Origin: Uranotaenia lowii
Taxonomy: Eukaryota; Arthropoda; Insecta; Diptera; Culicidae
Length of the DNA stretch: 64,000 nt
Assembly: GCF_029784155.1 (NCBI RefSeq)
Contig: NC_073693.1
Span: 359,243,825 to 359,307,824, forward strand
Reading direction: 5' to 3'
The position numbers and the translations under genes are program-made. Shown here in pieces: positions 1 through 10,594 of the stretch. Numbering within the stretch: the stretch's first letter is position 1; each line of letters begins with the position of its first letter. Under the pieces are notes generated by a model. It was not told the DNA's origin, ran no database searches, and worked only from the letters and a program-made list of their open reading frames with translations.

Positions 1-133
1 GAACCTCTGTCACCTGGTGTCACCTAGTGTCGTCTCACTTACACCGAGTATCGGAATAAGGTGACAAGAGTCGAGTGACGACGGTGGGGTTACTCGACAA
101 TCGTCACCTCACGCGCGGCGCAGAATAAGGGCC
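1..133. repeat. Right end of a MITE-like element, truncated by the window edge
   Basis: The sequence up to about 133 ends in CGCAGAATAAGGGCC. Its reverse complement resembles the terminal repeat of the complete 219-bp MITE at 55883-56101 (both share CTTATTCTGCG followed by a CGCG/GTGACG-rich stretch). Internally it has several GTCACC and GTGACGA motifs on both strands. The left end lies outside the window, so the call rests on one terminus only. Confidence 0.35.
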
Positions 134-1768
134 AATGTTTATCCTTTTGAGATGCTGTTTTGTTGGACAATGTCCGGTCAAGAGACATGTGTAAGTACTT
201 AACTCGTGCTTACTTAAGTTCTACAGTAAGTCGTGGGCTTGGTTTGGATATTTTTTTTCGCTTGAGCTGCTCTCTCTACTGTTTTCCAATTGGAAACAAT
301 AGTTGCGGTATTCTTAGCATACCACGGTGGGCTGGAGCCCAGAATAAAAATTTTCTGGCTTTCGCTGGCCCAGAATGAATGAACTCGCAAACTGATTGGT
401 ATCAAACTATTCTCTCTATAACTCTCTCTAACTATAACTCTCACTAAAATAAGCAAAAAACGACTTACACACCTCTGATTGTTGCCATACGTCCACTACG
501 TCGTGTCCTGTCTGGCAACACTGCTGGGCACCTTCCAGAATGCTCATCCGGCAAATCCAGTTCAATGCTGGCCTAACTTTCCAGTGGGAAATTCCCTCCC
601 GATATTGTGATACGCTGATGAATGTGATTGATAGCTGGATGAATAGCCTCGAGGTGGTCCCGAAAGTTGACGATTCGAAGAACGACAAACGCTGACGTTT
701 TTGCGGCGACGCGTCAACCGATGATGCCGAAACCCCCTTCCGAGAAGGCCGAGTTCCACCGCTCCATGGCTAAAGTGCATAATGCTGCCGTAATCACTTC
801 CTAGTTCCCGCGAGCACGTCGAAAAATTCGTCGTTTCCTTTCATAGCTTGTTTCTTTCCTGTAGCGGGAGGCGAATGGCGAATACAGGAGCTGCACAGGA
901 TACTTGATCCCTAACAGATTAACAGAACGAAATCCAACGCCGACAGACGAAGCAATTTGATGGGCCTTTTTTCGATTCCCTTTTCTACAGCCTCAGCCTG
1001 GAGCGGATGTACAAAAAGGAATGTATGCGAAAACTAGTTGCCCAAGGGGGCATCCTTCCGTTTCTGCCGAATCCTGTTGTCAAATGGATGACGAAAGAGT
1101 GCCAAGGTCGACATGACAAAAGCCGAAGGATGGTCAAAATGTCCTTTTGGAACGTGAGAAAGCGTGTAGCTACCTGGGGATGATTCATCGGGACGAACGA
1201 CCGTCTTACCCGGCTTTTACGAAGCAGTATTCGCGGGAGATAAAAAAGGTCCTGCTGAACAGGAATTCGTGGTTAAAAATGGCCAATTTTTCATGAAGCG
1301 CTACTTTCGATATCGCGACCCCTTTTTTGCGGACCTTATCTGTCGTGTTTTTGTCCGGAACGATGATTTGGCACAGTAAAGCGAAACTAATACCGCGTGG
1401 GCATTAATTGAATTGCGCAATAGAGCTTTTCCTCAGGCTTACCAGATTCAGTTTGCCTATTATGCCCTTGAGGCGAGGGCCTGTTCTACTACACGAACTG
1501 CTTCCCCGGCAACACACTTTCTCCGGAAACGCAATTTGACAGTGACATTGTTGCCTATTTTCTTGATTATTATTTGTAGCCAAACATCAGTCCAATTTTG
1601 TGCTGCAGATGTCTGGCTAAATTATCTCTCGATTTTCGATGTTTTCTTTGTTTCGAATTTTTGTTGGTTGATCTTTGACAAGAGATGATTTTTCCAAGGG
1701 GGGTAAATAGAAAATTTCAGAACCAGCCATGTTGATTGTTTCGTTGCGTTTGTTCGCTTTCAATCCTT

Positions 1769-1799
<31 letters not shown>

Positions 1800-1903
1800 T
1801 AATCGAGCCTACCGTCAGAGGGCTCTAATTGAAGGGCTCAGTTACGAGACTATATTGCCACTTTTAATCCACCATACTGATGAGGCATATGAGATTTTGA
1901 GTC
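134..1903. other. No recognisable gene; unassigned repeat-like sequence
   Basis: Short open frames here (for example 428-780 minus, 985-1188 minus, 1413-1688 plus) have no motif or start context that I recognise. The stretch 780-1400 looks like mosaic remnants of older elements. A TTC microsatellite lies at 1766-1798. I see no splice-bounded exons. Confidence 0.3.
1766..1798 (+). repeat. (TTC)n microsatellite
   Basis: Eleven consecutive TTC units can be read directly. The run lies in a stretch with no identified gene, just downstream (on the minus strand) of the LINE reverse transcriptase fragment. Confidence 0.9.
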
Positions 1904-2235
1904 TTATTGTAGTTGGTATGTCTGTGGTGTTGGTGTTGTCTGTTGGTGTATCTGTGGGTTACATGTTATTTTTAAGTCTAGTATAATTCCTAAAAATTTC
2001 ACTTGTGATTCGAAGTTTAACACTTCCGCATCTAGTGTAAGAGGATTTAAAGCACTTTTTCGTCTCTTAGTGGATGCTTTCACGGTAGTTTTATAAATGT
2101 ATATGGTCAGTCCCTCCTCCCTGCACCAGAAAAGGGCGTAGTTAAGCGCAAATTGCATTCTGTTTGACAACACGTTCTCATAGTTTCCCTGAACTATAAT
2201 AACCACGTCGTCTGCAAAGCCTGCAATACGACGAA
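1904..2235 (-). pseudogene. Non-LTR retrotransposon reverse transcriptase fragment (FADD motif)
   Basis: The minus strand opens with GFADDVVII, the catalytic box of a non-LTR (LINE) reverse transcriptase. It is followed by the post-catalytic region, including KTTV and VKFLGIILD, which matches the usual KT..V and YLG(I/V)xLD motifs of LINE RTs. The frame is lost at about 1904. Only about 105 residues survive of an ORF2 that would normally exceed 900, with no endonuclease or RNase H around it. Decayed copy; clade not determined. Confidence 0.7.
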
Positions 2236-2500
2236 AAAAGCACGGTTTGCATGTCTACGGGCTTGAAGAGTGTCAATGTCTATAAGGCGGCATCGGTTTC
2301 CATAGTTTAGTAATCGAAAAGGGTCTTGCCAGTTCAGGTGCCTAAGGGCGTATCATAAAAGCGCCGTTGGATAGCCTCGAGTCGTTCAGCACCGTTCTGG
2401 TAGTAGGGGCACCAGACGGCAGATGCGTATTCAAAGGAACAATGCTGCAATATACATAGGCTTTTCAGGCAACACACGTCCTTGAAGTCCTTGGCTACTC
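2236..2500 (-). pseudogene. LINE ORF2 C-terminal fragment, out of order
   Basis: The minus strand encodes, with interruptions, motifs such as EYASAVWCPYYQNG..RLEAIQRRF, typical of the region downstream of the RT core in Jockey/CR1-like LINEs. On the coding strand it lies directly upstream of the FADD fragment (1904-2235), the reverse of the normal order, so the two pieces come from different copies or from a rearranged one. Stops and a frameshift are present. Confidence 0.55.
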
Positions 2501-2575
2501 TAAAAATGAAACTTAGAATGCTGACTACGAAAATTTACGAAATGTACGTATGCTAGAGTCCATTTCGTCACGTTT

Positions 2576-4413
2576 ACAGTGCACTATGGGGTTTGAGGCG
2601 GCAAAAAGTCAAAAATAAGCTTCATCGTAATGGTATTTGTCATACACCAGTTTGTAGCTTTATATTCAACTATGATATCCTCAATTTTTCAGATCATTAT
2701 CATAAGCACTTATCGTTTCACAGACATCAGACTTAGAAAGTTTTGAAAAATATACTTTAGATCCAATAATATTCAAATCAATTTTTCTCCTTAGAATGAA
2801 ATGCTACACCAACTTCCAATACATCGTTAGAAAGCTTATTTTTTAAGCTTTTTATCGAAATATTTTTCATTTTTACACAGTTAGCAAAAAAGTGTAAAAA
2901 ATGAGTAATTTTATGATTAACTCAAAAGGTTTACACATTTTGGTCTCTAAGAAAAAAGCCTTACGTTTCCCAAAACTTTTTTTGACTTTTGAACATAGCT
3001 AAACTGCCGTTCTAAGCAAGATTGTCCCATGTGGAAAAACGTGCAAACGAGAAAAACGCGATTGAAATATCAGCTATATTTCCAATTTTTCTCTCAAACT
3101 AAAAATTCACCGACAGTTTTTTCGTAGTGAACAGTTCAAGTTAATCATTTTACAATGTTTTCTGCCTAAAAAATTACATTTCCTACAAAAAAAAACAGCA
3201 AATTAGAGCCAAAAATGCTCCGTGTGACACTTTTGCTTAGAATCAGAACGCATGCTGATGCTAGTTCTACGAAAAACTGTCACACGGCTACAATTTTTCT
3301 ATCATTTTAAAAGCTTGCGTAGTTTATTTTTTTGCCAAAAACTCATGCTAAACCGTAATTTGAGAAATACGTTCCTCTTTGTTTATAAAATTGTATAGTT
3401 GAGTATGGATCTTGTAAGTAGTGCCTACCGAAAAGTGTTTAGTGAAAATTTCTCTGAATAAAACACTCAAGGCTTCTCGCTCCTCCTCTGCCCTTTATTT
3501 TAGTGTTCTTTTCAGTGAATAACATTAAATTCAACAGTTTGAACTCATCTTAAGACAATTTTTTGATAAAATTTGCATTTTTCATAGAATTTTCTCTAGT
3601 GTGACATTCTTGCGTAGAACTATCAACATAGAGACAACCACCTTGATGAAAATTTCGTATAAGTTCAGAACAAAGTATACTTGTTTGTGTTTTTATTCGA
3701 AAGTTAACATTAAAAGAGACCGTTTCCAGCAAAAAAGTGAAAATGACCCAAAAGTCACATGGGACATTCTTGCGTAGAACGGCAGTAAAGCTCTAATAAT
3801 TCAAATGCAAGAAAAAAAAGTTGCATATATTTGCATCCTTCAAAGTTATAATAAAAACAAAAAATGGGTAATTTTTACCATTTTGGAAAAAAGTATGTTT
3901 AATGTTAAACATCGTTAAGCAAACATTGCTCATAACGTGAAGGAAGATGATTGTAATTAATTGTGACCAAAAGGTACGATAGAATTTTGATATCTGTAGA
4001 AATAATTGAAATTTTTCAAAAACTACTTATTTCCTAAAAATTATAAAATTTTTATACTGCATTTTTTTGCGTGTACTCTTTAATTCTTCATACAAAACTG
4101 AATAATATTGAACAAAAATGCCCGGAGTGGTTTTGCTTTAATCTCTCAAATATTTTTTGTGAACACCGAACTTAAAAATATGCACGCATTTCCGAAATAA
4201 GTTTATTTAAACAATTATTGATTCAAAACTACACTATGCATTTTTACGAGTTAATGTTCCAATTTTATTGTCCTTTCTGAGCATACATGTAAAACCATAG
4301 CCGAAAATAGTTTATATTGGGTTTCAAATGCAAGCAACTCATTTCATCTTCAAAAAAGTTCATAAATAGCAAAAATAAACTTTTTGCCGCCTCATTGTAT
4401 AGGGCTGTCCCAT
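2576..4413. mobile_element. AT-rich non-autonomous element with terminal inverted repeats (hAT-like/foldback)
   Basis: The left end (2576-2620) and the reverse complement of the right end (about 4370-4413) share GAGGCGGCAAAAAGT plus weaker similarity in the outer bases (CAGTGC/ACAGCC, then CTAT). The interior is very AT-rich with no coding capacity. It contains a second complete TIR element at 3004-3785. No convincing target duplication was found, so the outer bases are approximate. The CAG-type termini suggest a hAT-like origin, which is only an inference. Confidence 0.5.
3004..3785. mobile_element. Nested 782-bp MITE, TIR CTGCCGTTCTAMGCAAG
   Basis: The left terminus (3004-3035) and the inverted right terminus (3754-3785) are near-identical over about 30 bp, differing at a few bases. 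TAAA flanks both sides (3000-3003 and 3786-3789), consistent with a target duplication. Subterminal inverted copies of a GTGACAY...GCKTAGAA motif occur near 3230-3290 and 3598-3625. No coding frame. It sits inside the larger TIR element 2576-4413 and is therefore the younger of the two. Confidence 0.75.
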
Positions 4414-4590
4414 AGTTCAGTAGTGTAATTGGCTAAAGCGCCGTTGTACTGAAGCGGAAATTGCGGGCTCAAGTCTCGTCGGTGAGCCGTTTTATCTTTT
4501 TAGAAAAATTCATGATATTTACGGCTTATGTGCTTTCTTTCTTTGATATCTCATGTTTCTCTAATACATTCCATCACTTTTAAAAATGTT
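4414..4590 (+). repeat. tRNA-derived SINE (family 1)
   Basis: The head ATAGTTCAGT...TTGGCTAAAGCGCC resembles a tRNA 5' half with an A box, and GGGCTCAAGTCTC fits a degenerate B box. The body (TATCTTTTT..., GATATTTACGGC, CTTTCTTTCTTTGATA) recurs in inverted orientation at 37608-37700 and again at 37728-37776. This shows a dispersed SINE rather than a tRNA gene. The 3' boundary is approximate. Confidence 0.6.
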
Positions 4591-4875
4591 ATATTTTTGG
4601 TATTTTTGAAATCGGGACTAACCCAGTGGAAAACCAATGGTCATAGTGAAAATTTAAGTCTATGATGCCTTATAAAAATTTTATAAAACAAATCTCGACG
4701 TTTAGTGCATTTGGGGACATTGGGCACCAACAAAATTGTTCAATTTTCCAAATATCCTTTCTACCCTCTTATGTGAAATTTTGAAGTTTTGAGTAATTTT
4801 AAGCATGTCAGTTTTTGAGTCGAATCTGAAAAATGCATATCATAGGTTTTTTGACATTCCATGATGGAATTTTTG

Positions 4876-5065
4876 GCTTGTGATATAGCTCAGTTGGCAA
4901 GTCTGTTGTCTCCTGAGCCGATGTCTGCGAGTTCGAGCCCAAGAGTAAACATCGAACACAGTTGTACCGGATAAGTTTTTCAATAACGATCCGCCAACTG
5001 CAACGTTAATAAAGTCGCGAATGCCATAAAGATGGTAAAACGACTATAATCGAAACAAAAAAATG
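4876..5065 (+). repeat. tRNA-derived SINE (family 2) with 13-bp target duplication
   Basis: A tRNA-like head carries an A box (TAGCTCAGTTGGCAAG) and a B box (GAGTTCGAGCC), followed by a tRNA-unrelated body and an A-rich tail. A perfect 13-bp direct repeat, GATGGAATTTTTG, flanks it at 4863-4875 and 5066-5078. This is the signature of LINE-driven retroposition. The body resembles SINEs common in Aedes genomes; the family name is not certain. Confidence 0.85.
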
Positions 5066-5328
5066 GATGGAATTTTTGCCATACACCCATTGTCACTCTA
5101 ATGCTCATGCAGTATTATAGTAGATTTGTTTCCACACAAAATTGCTGAAGCGCCAAGCAAATGAAGCTGTGAAAATGTTACTAAGCATTTGGAATGGGCA
5201 TCATCTGTTGCCATTGTTGTTGATAAAAGTCCTCAAGCACGATCAGAACCATTTTCCATTGCATCGAGTGAACGAGCGCCAAGTGTGGGCTGGTGATGAA
5301 AACAAATCCTAGCGGGAGGGTATCGTTA

Positions 5329-6209
5329 CACACTCATTTTGCGGAACCCCTTAAACTTGTAAAATTGACCCGTTATTGGGAACGTCCATTATATGTCAAA
5401 TAATGGGTCATTTGAAAGGGTCAATATTACACATGTTTTTGGTAAAGCATGAGTACGCTTAAAAACGTGTAGTCTTTGATCTTGTCAAAATTTCGTCATT
5501 CATCTGAGAAGTGAAAACGGTCGATGGAACAAATTAGGCGCGATAGATTGCAGTAAGTATTTCAATATTTTTACATAAAAATTGTTTATTAAGTAGGGGA
5601 AATATTTATCACATTCGTTATTGTTTTGCAGGTCTGAAAAAAACGATGCGGCCGAACATTCCGGCATTTCTACGGCAACCTGCGAACATGAATCTCAAAA
5701 AAAGTGGACAGATCATCATTGCAGCAAAAGCAAATTTCGTCTTCCAATAGTTAAGGTGAGTTTATTAATAAAATTCTTGAATATTTCTAAAAAAATTTTA
5801 ATTGTTCTCCACTAATCAGAGAGATCAATAAGTTAAAAAATTTAAACCTCCCGAGAAAAAAAACCATTACTAATCAGTTTCAATTTCTTTCAGATTCCTG
5901 CATTCCTTTTCCCGCTGTGTGTGCGCCAAAATATATAAATTAACTTATATTTAATAATAAATAATTTTAATTTGGTGAATCTGACTTGCTTTCTATTTTA
6001 TTATTCTTGCATGCAACATTTCAAGTATCTGCTCACATCTCCACCGGGAGCAAGCGTTTGAAATAATGTGTAAATTTGACCCGACATCAGAGAAAAGCCT
6101 ATGTACCCGAAAAAGGGGTACAGGGGCTGTACACGAAAAAGGAGTTAACCCAGTCTTTTCCGATAACGCATCAAAACTACACTATAAGGGGTTGCCCCGA
6201 ATGAGTGTG
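5329..6209. mobile_element. 881-bp TIR element flanked by TA, carrying gene-like exons
   Basis: The left terminus CACACTCATT..GGAACCCCTTA and the inverted right terminus CACACTCATT..GCAACCCCTTA match apart from a few bases. TA lies on both sides (5327-5328 and 6210-6211), suggesting Tc1/mariner-type mobilisation. Subterminal TTGACCCG motifs occur inside both ends. The interior is occupied by a compact three-exon candidate gene (5524-5938). No transposase is recognisable, so the element is non-autonomous. Confidence 0.6.
5524..5938 (+). CDS. Candidate compact 3-exon gene inside a TIR element (65 aa, unknown function)
   Basis: I do not recognise the protein. Exon 1 is 5524-5552 (ATG start, donor GTAAGT), exon 2 is 5632-5755 (acceptor TTTTGCAG, donor GTGAGT), and exon 3 is 5894-5938 (acceptor CTTTCAG, stop TAA). 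The reading frame stays open through both predicted junctions: 29 + 124 nt gives exactly 51 codons and exon 3 adds 14. An AATAAA signal follows at 5956-5961, 18 nt after the stop. The product is small, basic and hydrophilic, with a Cys/His-containing segment (CEH...DHHCSK) that might bind metal. It lies wholly between the terminal repeats of the element at 5329-6209. It could be a captured host gene, a remnant transposase fragment, or chance. The splice consensus at all four sites argues against chance. Confidence 0.4.
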
Positions 6210-7479
6210 TACGATCGGATTGCTGTTAAGAGAGTAGTCAAGAAAGCGAATTTTACGCGACCGATCTGTCTCGCGCGTGTTTACGACAAGTGGTTGGTTA
6301 ACCTAAAATGTGTAGCATTTAAATTAGATTCAATTATGCCTTAATTGAAACGCTCACCGAACAATGTTTATTTCGGCGCGACCACAATTGACCGCCGGCC
6401 AAATCTCTTTATAATAGAGGAAAAGAAAAGTTGAAAAAAAATGAAAAACCGAGGTCGATCGCTGCCCGTTACATACATAAATATACTTATGTTGGTATCT
6501 GGCTCTCGCCATCTACTATTTACGTCCTCTCTTGGTCGCCTCTTCCTGTCAAGGTTTGTCGTCCCATAACACCACATCGAAACATGTGCGATTAGCCGCA
6601 AACTTTTTCGTGTGTGTTTGTATGTGTGTGCAAGTGGCCAATAATAATTAACATACATTAAATTAATATGTTCCACTCGGAGGCAATGCATCATCTTCCT
6701 TTCATATTTAATCCTTGCACTTGCGATGCGACTGATGATATGTACCTTAGCCACTACCAAAATGTGCGACTACCTTCAACTGCCAACGGATCATATGGTT
6801 TAGTATTTTGAAATTCGTGGTTTTTGAGATTTGCTCACGTGTGTCCGGCGGAACGTCAGAAAGAAGGAAAGAAAAAGATCAAGCGACCAGTCTCGGTAAA
6901 GTGAGTAGTAGTCCATCAGCCGCTGTGTTCTTCAAGTCTCAGCAGAGTCAGAGCGAGCTATTTTTGTACACCTTCACCTTAGAGGCATCTGATTTGCCCC
7001 CCTCTTGGAGAACACCGACCGCTGCTTGCTGCTACCCACGATGGGTGATGAGTCAAGCGAGCAAGGAGGCTTATATACCAGGTTACACCACACCGCAAAT
7101 TTCCCTCTCAGGTGGCCGCTATAGTCCGCGGAAGGGTGGAATGGGGGCTAATTAAAATTTTGATCATCGATATTCACACGTTCGCTGATTTGCCTCTCGT
7201 GTTTGAAGTGTTGCTACGTGATTTAGAAATGCTCCTAATCTGGGAGCGAAATTTTCCGGGATTATCACATTCTCTTTCCGCGTAGCAGCAATCCGCATAA
7301 TATTTTTATTGCATTTGTCTAGGAAGAGTTTAGGTTTTTATGCATAAACATATTTTAAAACTAAATCGTTTAATAAAATTTCCTTAATCTCAATCCCGAG
7401 ATATTGTCACTTCACATGAATCTCGTGACTCTATCTAGAATGAAATTTCTACGTGTACATAGGAGTTCAAACAGATTGG
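6210..7479. other. No recognisable gene
   Basis: Open frames at 6368-6760 (minus) and 6808-7155 (plus) have low-complexity composition and no recognisable domain. The sequence is less AT-rich than its neighbours and contains no obvious terminal repeats. It may be unique host intergenic DNA. I can support nothing more. Confidence 0.3.
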
Positions 7480-8683
7480 TTCTTCGTAGACCGTCCCTCC
7501 ATGGAGCCGGCCTGATGACTTCCCACGAATCTTTTTGCGGAACTCCCTTCTTGTAGATTGGACATATTACCCCTTCCTTCGACTCCTCCGGTAGCAGTCC
7601 TGTGTCTCAAATCCAGATCATCAGACAGTGTAGGCAATCGGCCAACATGCTCGGGAGTGGCTCTTCTACGTCGTTGGCTACGTCGGCGATGTACCTTCCC
7701 CCACCGCCTTGGTCACGCATGTGTGCCGGTCAGGTGTTCATCGAAGTGATGCTTCCACCTTTTGATCACCTCACGATTGTCCGTCCGGATACCTCCGTCC
7801 TTATTCCAGCACATTTTGGCTAGCGGTACGAAACCTTTGCGGGATGCGTGCGTTGAGCTTCGGATAGAATTTGCGTGTTTCCTGGAAACGGAGCAGCTTC
7901 TCCAGCTCTTGAGCTCCTCCTCCTCCAGGCGGTGCTTTTTCTCCTGGAAAATTCGGACTCGCTACCTCTTCCGCGTGTGTGATTTTCTACTTCTTTGCAC
8001 TACTGCCACCCGCGCGGAATTCTTTTCGTCCATCACCCTCCTACAATCCTCGTCGAACCAGTCGTTCCGTCGTGTTCGTTCTACATGCCCGATGACGTTC
8101 TCCGCAACGCCGTAATGACTGTCTTGATGGTCTTCCAACACCTCGAGAGGGATTTCGTCAAGCTCGCCCTCTGTCGGCAGCGTTGCTTTGAGCGGTTGCA
8201 GTCGTCGGATTTGTATGTTGTTCACTACGGAGAGTTTCGACAGGATTTGAAGTCGATGAAGTCCGAGAAGTGCGGAATGTCTGCTAAGTCGTTTGATACG
8301 GTGATCTGGAGGTGTACTTGAGTGGTAGGCAGTTCTGGGAAAAGGTAAGACGTACGGCCATTCGCTTGGAAGCGGCGAAATCTATGCGTTGGTTAGCTAG
8401 TGCCGGTGCGCTGAACCATCCAGTTTTCGGTTTGAATTCCTCCTCCTGGCCGACCTGAGCCTTAAAATTCCCGATGACAATCTTGATACCATGTTTTGGG
8501 CAGCAGTCGTATTCACGCTCCACCGGTGCATCCAAAGTGAAGGATGTGTACGTTGATGATACTGATGTTGAAGAACCGACCCTTGATCCCAACTGGCACA
8601 TACGTGGGTCGACCTGTCACCACCCGATCCAAGCTCGTATGTGTTGCTGCAGCTCTGTTATTTATTTTAATGGTGTTCCGTCA
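7480..8683 (-). pseudogene. Decayed LINE: endonuclease tail, linker and RT start (RTE-like)
   Basis: Reading the minus strand from 8601 down, the first piece (8601-8284) has GxFxAQVG..., ALANQRIDFAASKRMAVR and LKYTSRSP. These match the last part of a LINE apurinic-type endonuclease (GDFNAQVG, NFA..., T..SP). The next piece (8225-7962) has NDWFDEDCRRVMDEKN, the linker typical of RTE-type elements. At about 7620-7540 the frame reads EGVICPIYKKG, the beginning of the RT domain. Frameshifts separate the pieces. The copy is interrupted at 8684 by the mariner element; the first bases past it (10451-10590) resemble more LINE-like sequence before copia similarity begins. Confidence 0.6.
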
Positions 8684-8815
8684 TAAAGTCTGTTTCACAT
8701 AGAATCTTATCGGATAAAATAGATCATTTCTCCGCAAAGAAATAACGTACAACAAAAGTGAAAATGTCATTTTGTAGGGTTTTTATTGCGCTTTAAGGAA
8801 AAAGATACATAAAAA

Positions 8816-10288
8816 TCATTCGTCAGCTTTTCGGATGAATTTTCGAACTTTTTTTGTGATACCACCCATCATTTTCTGCACAGTACTGCTGGTAACCTCA
8901 TTCGCCATCTTGTTCCACCATTTTTCCATTTGAGCGGATTTTTCCATGGTTCAGCCACATTTCTTCAGTTTGCCCTTAACTATTGCCCAATATTTTTCGA
9001 TGGGACGAAAATCCAGACAGTTTGGTGTATTGATACTTTTTTCAACAAAATCGATCTTATTCTCCTTATACCACTTAAGGGGCCGTTCAGATACCACGTG
9101 GACAGAAAAAATGAGATTTTTGACACCCCCCATCCCCTCCGTGGACAAGCGTGGACATTTGGCAAACCCCTACCTCCCTCCCCGGATGTCCCGGGTCTCC
9201 CCGTGGACAAATTTGATTTTTTTTTCAAAAACTCATTTGACAGTTAGAAAAGTTACTTTTTTTAGTTACTTTTTGAATATTTGTTATTGGAATGACTGAT
9301 TAAAAAAAAAAAAAAGAAATAGCTTTACCTGATATAAAATAATCTTAAAATTTTTAAATTTCATAAAAATCATATTTATTACTTGCTTTCAAGTGGCTTT
9401 TGATTGTTTAAACTTAAACTGGAAAGCTTTGTAATTCTATGATTCAAACAGTAAGTATGTCCACGTGGAAATGACCCAAACCCCTACCACCCTCTCCGTG
9501 GACAAGCGTGGACATTTCCATACACCCCCTCTCCCCCTAAGTTGTCCACGTGGTATGTGAACGGCCCCTAACGACATCCCGGCTGTAGTGGCCGCTTTGT
9601 GGGACCGAATGAATGGCAAAACCCTCTTCTAGAGACATTCTTCTTTGTAAACATTTCCATTTATTGTGTCCCCAGTGATGAAAATCTTAGTCTTCTTCCC
9701 ACAAGTACAGATCCCTTGCCAAATCATCAACTTACGAGCAAATTTATCTGCAAAAACAAACTTGAATCTACCCGCAACATTCCCTTTACGCTTCGCAAGG
9801 TAAAATTTGTTACCGGGTATTTGTCCAAAATCCATTTTGACGTAAGTTTCGTCGTCCATCAAAATGCATCCGTTGTACTTGGTCAACACTTTCTCGTACA
9901 ACTTCCTTGCCCTGGTTTTTGCAACCAGGTATTGTTTCAGCGTCCTGTTGGGGTGTTTGCTTGTATGATACGACCGCAAGCCTTCTCGCAAACAAATTCG
10001 TCGAGCTGTACTGTGGTTCGTCTTGAACTTTTTCGCCAAATCACGCAAGGAGATTCCAGGATTATTGTGAACTGATCGAATTACCTTTGCTCGCAGCTTC
10101 CGGTCATATGTTCCACTTTTACGCCTGGTTTGTTTTGCTCGATCCACCGAAAGGGTCTCCCGGTAACGTTGCAGCACCGAATTTACAGTCGATTTTGGAT
10201 ATTTCAGAAATTTCGCGATCTTTACCCCTGACCACGTCGGTTTCTCTACGTGAGTGTGCAGAATTTTCTCTCGCCTTTCGCGTTCCAT
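8816..10288 (-). pseudogene. DD37E transposase, broken by two stops and a MITE
   Basis: The family cuts and pastes TA-flanked DNA using a D,D,E triad. The N-terminal part from 10288 shows a paired helix-turn-helix region (GVKIAKFLKYPKSTVNSVL and SLRDLAKKF...TARR) and the first catalytic Asp in CILMDDETYVK. An in-frame TAG at about 9629 follows EECL. The frame resumes as KRVLPFI until the MITE insertion at 9568. Past the MITE the C-terminus resumes from 9075 with DFRPIEKYWA, containing the catalytic Glu, then an in-frame TGA at 8951, and ends at 8816. The segment with the second Asp was not seen next to the insertion. Closely related in layout to the intact copy at 15494-16507. Confidence 0.85.
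9079..9568. mobile_element. 490-bp PIF/Harbinger-like MITE nested in the mariner transposase
   Basis: Inverted termini GGGGCCGTTCAGATACCA (left) and its near-perfect complement (right) continue into CACGTGGACA. TAA flanks both ends (9076-9078 and 9569-9571), the 3-bp TWA duplication typical of PIF/Harbinger. Internal CGTGGACA motifs repeat in both orientations (9089, 9143, 9202, 9461, 9500, 9542 regions). There is no coding capacity. It interrupts the transposase between the HTH/first-Asp part and the PIEKYW motif, so it arrived after the mariner. Confidence 0.85.
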
Positions 10289-10594
10289 TGTCGATAACTT
10301 TTGAGTACTGCTTCAATCTTGATGAAATTTTCATCACTAAGTAAACAAACCATCCGGATCAAAACACTGTCAATAGATTCGCGATGTGACAACTAGGAGC
10401 GCTGCAGTAAATGAAAAGATGCGACTAGATTCTATGTGAAACAGACTTTAACCTGATGAACAATGTTCCTCCAATATACTCGGTCCATGGCAACTGTTCT
10501 CCAACTTCTCGAGCGTCCCACATTCGCCAGACCACGCTTCAACTACTGTCCTGCAAAACAGGCGTTCGCCTACGTGAAATCGGTTTCGAGGTTA

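Larger units (their letters stand above)
8686..10448 (-). mobile_element. DD37E-type Tc1/mariner element, inactivated
   Basis: The terminal inverted repeats are a perfect 22 bp, starting AAGTCTGTTTCACATAG at 8686 and ending in its complement at 10448. Both sides are flanked by the TA target duplication (8684-8685 and 10449-10450). Without the nested MITE (9079-9568) the element is about 1.27 kb, a normal mariner size. The transposase reads on the minus strand. It was inserted into a decayed LINE. Confidence 0.92.

Noticed and set aside
1762..1800. CRISPR-like or other functional tandem repeat
   Set aside because: It is a simple TTC microsatellite in a eukaryotic context without spacers.
4876..4950. 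A true tRNA gene
   Set aside because: The 13-bp target duplication and A-rich tail show it is a SINE.
6808..7155. 115-codon plus-strand frame
   Set aside because: Low-complexity composition, starts at a non-ATG codon and has no family resemblance.
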